This document shows, piece by piece, positions 58,777-64,000 of a stretch of 64,000 nt of DNA. The position numbers and the translations under genes are program-made. Source of the stretch: Amycolatopsis deserti. Lineage in GTDB: Bacteria; Actinomycetota; Actinomycetes; Mycobacteriales; Pseudonocardiaceae. Where the stretch lies: positions 186,001 through 250,000 of the forward strand of contig NZ_BNAU01000007.1 of assembly GCF_014653945.1 (NCBI RefSeq). Reading direction: 5' to 3'. Within the stretch, counting starts at the first letter, position 1. Each line of letters starts with the position of its first letter. A model generated the notes under the pieces. It was given only the letters and a program-made list of their open reading frames with translations. It was not told where the DNA came from and searched no databases.

Positions 58777-59901
58777 TCAGCGCTGCGCGATCGCGAGCGG
58801 GACCAGCTGCTCGGCCGGCGTCAGGGAGCCGTGCTGGCCGACCAGCGCGGACTCCAGCGGCTCCGCGGTCCGGCGCAGCATCCCGAAGTCGTCCCGGGCG
58901 GCGGCGATCACGTCGCCGAAACGGGAGCGCACCCGGTCGCTCACGCGCGGTCCCAGCCAGCCCGCGGCGATCGCCTCGTCGCGGCGTGCCACCCACGCCC
59001 GCTCCCCCAGCACCGAGCGCCACGCGGCCAGCACGTCCTCCGTCGCACCGGCTTCGGTGTACACGTGCCGCACCCGCGGGTCCCCGCCCAGCGCGCGCAC
59101 CCCGGCCTGCAACGCGGGCGTCGCGTCGAAGTCGATCACGTTCTCGTCCAGCGCGACCATCCCGTGGTCGGCCACCACCGCCAGCAGCCGTCCAGGCGGC
59201 AGACCGTCCACAAGGGACTCGACGAGCCGGTCGACCTGCCGCAGCTGCATCACCCACGCCGGCGAACCCGGCCCATAACGGTGACCGAGTTCGTCGAGCT
59301 GGCTGTGGTAGGCGTAGCAGAAACCGGGCGACTCGCGCAGGGTCCGCAGCGTCTCCGCGGCCAGGTCGCCCATCGCGTACACGCCGCGGTAGGTCCCGCC
59401 CCGCTGCACCGCCCTGGTCAGCGGCGACTTCGCGAACTTGGCCTCGGACACCACCACCGCCTCGACGCCCGCCGCGGCCGCGCGCTCGAAGGTCGTCGGC
59501 AGCGGCTGCACGTCCTCCGGCCGCAGGTCCATCTCGCCACCGCCCGGGTGCTCGCGCCACCGCAACGCGTTCAGCACGCCGCAGCCCGGCACCTCGAACG
59601 TGTACCCCGCCATGCCGTGCTCACCCGAGGCGAGCCCGGTCCCGATCGCGGCCAGCCCGGCGACCGTCGTCGACGGGCAGCCCACGGTCAGCGTCGCCCG
59701 CACGAGCTCGGTCAGCACCGGCGCGTCGGCGGCGTGAGCGCGCAACAGCTCGGCGCCCAGACCGTCGATCAGCAGGACGCAGGCGCCCACCGACTCCGGC
59801 AGGTCGAGCGTGTTGACGCACCCGGGCACGGCCAGGGTCGCGAGTACGGAAGGCACCACGTCGGCGAGATGCCCCTGGCCGGACAGCGTTGGCAGCTCCA
59901 C
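58777..59901 (-). CDS. Alkaline-phosphatase-superfamily hydrolase (nucleotide pyrophosphatase-like)
   Basis: 374 aa. Metal and nucleophile residues of the phosphodiesterase/NPP group are visible: Asp47 in LLIDGLGAELL, Thr nucleophile in VGCPSTTVAGL (about 73-83), Asp and His in SQLDELGHRYG (about 206-216), and ADHGM (about 252-256). It would hydrolyse nucleotide or phosphate diesters; no signal peptide is seen. GTG 59901 is the best start, without ribosome site. Divergent from the FmdB gene. Confidence 0.85.
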   Translation of the reverse strand: MELPTLSGQGHLADVVPSVLATLAVPGCVNTLDLPESVGACVLLIDGLGAELLRAHAADAPVLTELVRATLTVGCPSTTVAGLAAIGTGLASGEHGMAGYTFEVPGCGVLNALRWREHPGGGEMDLRPEDVQPLPTTFERAAAAGVEAVVVSEAKFAKSPLTRAVQRGGTYRGVYAMGDLAAETLRTLRESPGFCYAYHSQLDELGHRYGPGSPAWVMQLRQVDRLVESLVDGLPPGRLLAVVADHGMVALDENVIDFDATPALQAGVRALGGDPRVRHVYTEAGATEDVLAAWRSVLGERAWVARRDEAIAAGWLGPRVSDRVRSRFGDVIAAARDDFGMLRRTAEPLESALVGQHGSLTPAEQLVPLAIAQR

Positions 59902-59958
59902 GAGGCCAGCTTGGCAGGAAGGTGGCCGCGGGCGCACGCCGTACCGGATAATGACGAC

Positions 59959-60165
59959 ATGCCGACCTACGCCTACCGCTGCCGCGAATGCACCGGCACC
60001 TTCGAGGTGAACCGGCCGATGAGCGAGTCGAGCGCGCCCGCGACCTGCCCCGAGGGGCACACGGACACGGTCAAGCTGCTCACGACCGTCGCGCTGACCG
60101 GGTCGGCCGCCGGCGCGCCCGCGGGCGGCGGCTGCTGCGGCGGCGCGTGCGGCTGCGGTCACTGA
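59959..60165 (+). CDS. FmdB-family zinc ribbon protein
   Basis: 68 aa. The N-terminus MPTYAYRCRECTGTFEV and the ATCPEGHT pair give a CxxC...C-x2-x-H-type zinc ribbon of the FmdB (putative regulatory) family. The C-terminal tail is Gly/Cys-rich (GGGCCGGACGCGH). GATAAT (59947-59952) ends 6 nt upstream of ATG, leaderless. Its stop overlaps the convergent dehydrogenase by 7 bp. Function unproven in actinobacteria. Confidence 0.88.
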   Translation: MPTYAYRCRECTGTFEVNRPMSESSAPATCPEGHTDTVKLLTTVALTGSAAGAPAGGGCCGGACGCGH

Positions 60166-61937
60166 GTGGTGTAGTCCGCGAAGCCCTTCCCCGTCTTGCG
60201 GCCCAGCCGTCCGGCCGTGACGAGGTGCTCGAGCAGCGGCGCGGGTGCGAAGCCCTCCTCCCGGAACTCGTTGAACAGGGTCCGCTGGATCGCCAGCGAC
60301 ACGTCGAGCCCGACGACGTCCAGCAACTCGAACGGTCCCATCGGCAGCCCGCAGCCGACCTTCATCGCGGTGTCGATGTCGGCCGCCTGCGCGTAGTGCG
60401 CCTCCAGCATCTTCACCGCGTCGTTGAGGTACGGGAAGAGCAGCGCGTTGACGATGAAACCGGCCCGGTCGCCGCAGTGCACCGGGTGCTTGCCGACCGC
60501 CGCGCAGACCGCGTGCGCGGTGGCCACGACGTCCGGCGCGGTGGCGATCGTGCGCACCACCTCGACCAGCTTCATCACCGGCGCCGGGTTGAAGAAGTGC
60601 AGGCCGACGACGTCGCCGGGGCGCTCGGTGGCCGCCGCGCACTCGATCACCGGCAGCGACGAGGTCGTCGTCGCGAGGATCGCGCCGGGCTTCGCCACCG
60701 CGTCGAGTACGGCGAACACCTCCCGCTTGACCGCGAGGTCCTCGGCCACCGCCTCGACGACCAGGTCCACATCGGACAGCGCGGTGAAGTCGGCGGCCGG
60801 CCGGATGCGGGCCAGTGCGGCGGCGCCGTCGGCCTCGGACAGCTTGCCCTTCGACACCGCGCGGTTCACCGACTTGCCGATCCGCGCCACCGCCGCCTCG
60901 GCCTTCTCGCCCGTGCGGGCGCGGAGCACGACGTCGTACCCGTTCTTGGCGAACACCTCGGCGATCCCGGTCGCCATGGTGCCGGTGCCGATCACGCCGA
61001 CGGTGCGCACCGGGCGGACCTCGCCGGCCTCCACCGGCGCGACGCCGGGCGCCGAGTCGACGACGACCGGTGAGTCCGGCCCCTCGTAGGCGTAGAAGCC
61101 GCGTCCGGACTTCCGGCCGAGCAGACCCGCGGTGATCATCTGCTTGAGCAGCGGCGCGGGCGCGTGCAGCCGGTTGCGCGACTGCCGGTACATCGACTCG
61201 AGGATCTCGTAGGCCGTGTCCAGTCCGATCAGGTCGAGCAGCGCGAGCGGCCCCATCGGGTAACCGCAGCCCAGTCGCATCGCGGCGTCGAGGTCCTCGC
61301 GCGTGGCGTAGCGCTGCTCGAACATCCGCACCGCGTGGTTGAGGTAGCCGAAGAGCAGGGCGTTGGCGATGAACCCGGCGCGGTCGCCGATGACGACCGG
61401 CGTCTTGCCCAGGCGCCCGGCGAACGCCGTGACGTCGGCGATCACGTCCGGTTCGGTCACGACGGTCCGGACGATCTCGACCAGCTTGAGGACCGGCGCC
61501 GGGTTGAAGAAGTGCATCCCGACGACCTTGCCCGGGCGCGAGGTGTGCACGCCGATCTCGGTCACCGACAGGGACGACGTGTTGGACGCCAGCACCGCCT
61601 CCGGCGGGACGATCTTGTCCAGCTGGGCGAAGACCTCGGCCTTGAGGTCCAGGCTCTCCGGGACGGCCTCGATGACCAGGTCGGCGTCGGCGAGGTCGGT
61701 CAGCGAGGTGGTGTAGGTGATGCGGCCGAGCAGGGCGGCGCGGGTGTTCTCGTCGAGCTTGCCGCCGGTGAGGGCGCGGGCCGTGGACTGCTCGACGTGC
61801 CCGCGGGCGCGCTCCACGGCGGCCGCGTCCACCTCGACGCCGATGACCCGGATGCCGCTGCGGGCCAGGACCTCGGCGATGCCGGAACCCATCGTGCCGA
61901 GCCCGACCACGCCTGCCGTTTCGATCGTCCGCGCCAT
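60159..61937 (-). CDS. Tandem-fused 3-hydroxyacyl-CoA (3-hydroxybutyryl-CoA) dehydrogenase
   Basis: 592 aa made of two homologous dehydrogenases in one chain. Each has its own NAD loop (VGLGTMGSGIAE at about 11-22; VIGTGTMATGIAE at about 300-312), substrate Ser in SNTSSLSV/TTTSSLPV, catalytic His in MHFFNPAPV/LHFFNPAPV and C-terminal domain with GCGYPMGPL/GCGLPMGPF. Both halves look active. It oxidises 3-hydroxyacyl-CoA to 3-ketoacyl-CoA. ATG 61937. Functionally fits the etf and glyoxylate genes in the window. Confidence 0.92.
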   Translation of the reverse strand: MARTIETAGVVGLGTMGSGIAEVLARSGIRVIGVEVDAAAVERARGHVEQSTARALTGGKLDENTRAALLGRITYTTSLTDLADADLVIEAVPESLDLKAEVFAQLDKIVPPEAVLASNTSSLSVTEIGVHTSRPGKVVGMHFFNPAPVLKLVEIVRTVVTEPDVIADVTAFAGRLGKTPVVIGDRAGFIANALLFGYLNHAVRMFEQRYATREDLDAAMRLGCGYPMGPLALLDLIGLDTAYEILESMYRQSRNRLHAPAPLLKQMITAGLLGRKSGRGFYAYEGPDSPVVVDSAPGVAPVEAGEVRPVRTVGVIGTGTMATGIAEVFAKNGYDVVLRARTGEKAEAAVARIGKSVNRAVSKGKLSEADGAAALARIRPAADFTALSDVDLVVEAVAEDLAVKREVFAVLDAVAKPGAILATTTSSLPVIECAAATERPGDVVGLHFFNPAPVMKLVEVVRTIATAPDVVATAHAVCAAVGKHPVHCGDRAGFIVNALLFPYLNDAVKMLEAHYAQAADIDTAMKVGCGLPMGPFELLDVVGLDVSLAIQRTLFNEFREEGFAPAPLLEHLVTAGRLGRKTGKGFADYTTQ

Positions 61938-62559
61938 AGCGGCCTCCGGGTTACTCGTCGGTAGCCCTCGATGGTGCCACGCGTGACGACGGCATGGGAG
62001 GTGTATCGAATCAGGTGCACCCGGGCGAGTTCCACGGTGGCCGGACCACGCACCGGGAGACGGGTGCCGGGGGCGGGCTGGGCGCCGACGGCGGAAGTCG
62101 CGCCGAGGGGTGCTCGCTCCGCCGCAGGTGGAGCCGGCCCCGTTGGGTGTGAAACTCGCGGGCGCGGGCGCAGAACTCGGCCCGACAAGGGCGGGACTCC
62201 CCCGCTGAGCGTGGGATGGGGGGCGCGAGCGTGGGGCTCGGGCCGCTGAGCGCGGGACTCGCCCGGCCCGAGTGTGGGGCGTGGGGCGCGAGCGCGGGGC
62301 TCGCGGGCGCGAGCGCAGAACTTGGCCCGACAAGAGTGGGACTCGCCCCGCTGAGCGTGGATTGGGGGCGCGATTGTGGGGCGTGGCGGCGCGCGTGAGC
62401 CTCAGGTGCGAGCGTGGGACTCGCCCGGCGCGAGTGCGGGCATCGGGTGCGAGCGTGGGGCTTGGCCGGCGCGAGTGTGGGGCGTGGCGGCGCGCGTGGA
62501 CCTCCGGCCGCGAGTGGACCCCGGGTGCGAGCGTGGGGCTCGGGCCGGCGGGGTTCGGC
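61938..62559. repeat. 622-bp gene-free gap with degenerate G-rich repeats
   Basis: From 62100 the sequence is dominated by variants of GCGAGCGTGGGGCTCG. A longer segment starting CTCGCGGGCGCG at 62155 recurs at 62300 (145 bp apart, over 80 bp long, diverged). GTGGGGCGTGGCGGCGCGCGTG occurs near 62378 and again near 62480. No frame has plausible coding content. It separates the dehydrogenase gene from the dha operon's 3' end. Confidence 0.8.
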
Positions 62560-63234
62560 TCAGGCGGGTTCGCCGAAGTTGTCTTCCACCAGTTCCTGCA
62601 CCACGCGCAGCGCCTCGGCCGCTTGGGGGCCTCCCGCGCGCACCTGGATCCGGTCGCCCTTGCGCGCGCCCAGCGCCATCAGCGCCAGCACGCTGTGGGC
62701 GTCCGCCTCCTGGTCGCCCAACCGCACGCTCACCTCGGCCTCGATCCCCGCCAGGGCGCGCGCCAGCACCGCCGCCGGGCGGGCGTGCAGGCCCACCTCG
62801 TTGGTCAGCGTCAGCTCCACCGAGTCCGCCGCCGGCTCCGCCGCCGTGCCCAGTTCCGGGGGTGCGCCCGCCGCGGCGGCCGCCTCCAGGACGGCCGCCC
62901 GGTCCGCCCCGTTCTGGGCCGCCACCGCCGCCGCGATCGTGCCCTCCACCAGCGGCGCGTCGGCGACCACGACCGCCTCCGGGTCGGCCAGCGACTCGAC
63001 CGCCAGCTCCGCCGTCATCTGCGCGCTGCCCAGGTCGTAGAGCAGCACGACCCCCGACCCGGAATCGGCGCGCTGGACCGCCGCGACCACCGAGTCGTAG
63101 TCCGTGCCGATGCCACCATCGGGAAGGCCACCGGCGGGCACGATCGTCACGTCGGGCGCCATCTGCCCGGCGACCTCGGCGACCCCTTCGGCCAGCTTCG
63201 CGCTGTGCGACACCAGCACCAGCCCGACGCTCAT
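62560..63234 (-). CDS. dhaM: Dihydroxyacetone kinase phosphotransfer subunit DhaM (EIIA-HPr fusion)
   Basis: 224 aa. The N-terminal EIIA-Man-like domain carries His10 (LVLVSHSAKLAEG); after an Ala-rich linker (about 110-138) a HPr domain carries His150 (NEVGLHARPAAVLAR). DhaM passes phosphate from PTS enzyme I to the ADP bound on DhaL. The fused HPr means the system need not rely on the general HPr. ATG 63234 overlaps the dhaL stop. Enzyme I is not fused here. Confidence 0.93.
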   Translation of the reverse strand: MSVGLVLVSHSAKLAEGVAEVAGQMAPDVTIVPAGGLPDGGIGTDYDSVVAAVQRADSGSGVVLLYDLGSAQMTAELAVESLADPEAVVVADAPLVEGTIAAAVAAQNGADRAAVLEAAAAAGAPPELGTAAEPAADSVELTLTNEVGLHARPAAVLARALAGIEAEVSVRLGDQEADAHSVLALMALGARKGDRIQVRAGGPQAAEALRVVQELVEDNFGEPA

Positions 63235-63854
63235 CGCGCCGCCTTCGCGAACGCCTCGAGCAGCAGCGCCGTCGAGCGGGCGCCCGGGTCGAGGTGTCCC
63301 GCGCTGCGCTCGCCGAGGTAGGACGCCCGGCCCTTCCGCGCGACCAGGTCCACAGTGGACTCGGCACCGCCGGCCGCACCCTCAGCGGCCGCGGCCAGGA
63401 CCGCCGCGACGTCCTGGCCGCCCGCCTTCTCGGCCGCCATCACGGCGGGCAGCAGGGCGTCGACCATCGTCTTGTCGCCCTCCACCGCCTTGCCGCGCGC
63501 CTGCACGCCCTCCAGCCCCGCCCGCAGCGCGGCCACCACCTCCGCCGCGCCCAGCTCCGGCTGGTTCGACACCACCGTCGACGCCCGCAGGAAAGCCGTG
63601 CCGTACAACGGCCCCGCGGCGCCGCCGACCTTGGAAATCAACGTGGTCGCCGCGAGCTTGAGCACCCCGCCCGGCGTGTCCGGCACTGTGCCGTCCAGCG
63701 CGGCCACGATCGCCTGGAAACCGCGGTTCATGTTCTCGCCGTGGTCACCGTCCCCGATCGCGCGGTCGAGTTCGATCAGCTCGGCGCGGTGCTCGGCGAT
63801 CACGGCCGCGGCACCCCGCAACGCGTTCGCGACGCCCTCCGGCGTGCATCCCAT
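63231..63854 (-). CDS. dhaL: Dihydroxyacetone kinase ADP-binding subunit DhaL
   Basis: 207 aa. The magnesium-nucleotide loop is IGDGDHGENM with Asp35, Asp37 and His38, and the second part of the site is ISKVGGAAGPLYG; the GDKTMVDAL motif (about 125-133) follows. DhaL phosphorylates dihydroxyacetone bound to DhaK, using phosphate from DhaM. ATG 63854 lies 4 bp after the dhaK stop; overlaps dhaM by 4 bp. Confidence 0.95.
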   Translation of the reverse strand: MGCTPEGVANALRGAAAVIAEHRAELIELDRAIGDGDHGENMNRGFQAIVAALDGTVPDTPGGVLKLAATTLISKVGGAAGPLYGTAFLRASTVVSNQPELGAAEVVAALRAGLEGVQARGKAVEGDKTMVDALLPAVMAAEKAGGQDVAAVLAAAAEGAAGGAESTVDLVARKGRASYLGERSAGHLDPGARSTALLLEAFAKAAR

Positions 63855-63858
63855 GTCC

Positions 63859-64000
63859 TCAGGCCTTCCAGCGCAGTGCGGCGGTGTTCACCGGCGCGTC
63901 CCACAGTTCCGTCAGCTCGTCGTCGAGCTTGAGCAGGGTCAGGCTGATGCCCTGCATCTCCAGGCTGGTGATGTAGGGGCCCACCAGCCGGCGTTCGACC
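63859..64000 (-). CDS. dhaK: Dihydroxyacetone-binding subunit DhaK, C-terminal end
   Basis: Partial: the last 47 residues are in the window and the gene continues off the right edge. The visible segment (VGPYITSLEMQGISLTLLKL and TELWDAPVNTAALRW) is the typical DhaK C-terminus. DhaK holds dihydroxyacetone covalently on a His upstream of this part. First gene of the dhaK-dhaL-dhaM operon. Confidence 0.9.
   Translation of the reverse strand, partial: VERRLVGPYITSLEMQGISLTLLKLDDELTELWDAPVNTAALRWKA

Overview
The window reads as a 64 kb chromosomal segment of a very high-G+C actinomycete, most likely a Pseudonocardiaceae such as Amycolatopsis. The reasons are strong G/C third-position bias, many GTG starts, leaderless-type promoters, mycobacterium-like gene order in several blocks, and typical actinobacterial families (RamB, CysO/CysM/Mec, DUF2017, mycothiol-isomerase fold, DprE2-like SDR). 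The genus is inferred, not shown. I see no tRNA, rRNA, CRISPR array, insertion sequence or prophage.

Layout. 0-7.7 kb: etfA (only its first codons) and etfB face left; degV, a 56-aa protein, a membrane protein and a RecG-C-like ATP-binding protein follow. Next come three genes matching the mycobacterial methylglucose lipopolysaccharide (MGLP) locus Rv3030-Rv3032: methyltransferase, GH57 glucan-branching enzyme and GT4 glucosyltransferase. 7.7-11.5 kb: a GNAT gene and a DUF1348 gene whose 3' ends were tandemly duplicated, a TetR regulator with two operators, and a 1.5 kb G+C repeat desert. 11.5-17.1 kb: secreted trypsin-like protease and the glyoxylate shunt (aceB, aceA) beside its regulator ramB. 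17.1-28.1 kb: FMN reductase, LbH acyltransferase (Rv3034c-like), nucleoside hydrolase, a pRiA4b-ORF3-domain protein, an MBL hydrolase, a truncated DDN-family gene, a MarR/ABC-efflux operon, a DprE2-like reductase, envelope proteins and a Bcp peroxiredoxin. 28.2-32.8 kb: GntR regulator opposite an MHS transporter plus pxpABC (5-oxoproline breakdown).

32.8-48.2 kb closely follows M. tuberculosis Rv1341-Rv1329: rdgB, rph, Rv1339-type cAMP phosphodiesterase, murI, rhomboid, cysM, cysO, mec, P1 peptidase, DUF2017, clpS, pncB and dinG. Two extra genes sit between rph and the phosphodiesterase. A second, divergent ClpS-like/DUF2017-like pair sits between the P1 peptidase and mec; this is the best candidate here for something undescribed. 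pncA and a KDPG-type aldolase follow pncB.

48.4-64 kb: OsmC protein, PTH2-type hydrolase, serB2 and ctaD (as in Rv3042c-Rv3043c), an aminoglycoside-phosphotransferase-fold kinase, a frameshifted mycothiol-isomerase-fold pseudogene, decayed copies of an alpha/beta-hydrolase gene tail, GNAT, a zinc-binding small protein, a DHA2 exporter with divergent TetR, a nucleotide-pyrophosphatase-type hydrolase, an FmdB zinc ribbon, a fused double 3-hydroxyacyl-CoA dehydrogenase, a repeat-rich gap, and dhaM-dhaL-dhaK.

Two genome-style themes recur. Many genes have a TANNNT -10 box ending 6-8 nt before the start codon, so they are probably leaderless. Many spaces downstream of genes are filled with degenerate tandem repeats, three of which are demonstrably copies of the neighbouring gene's own 3' end.
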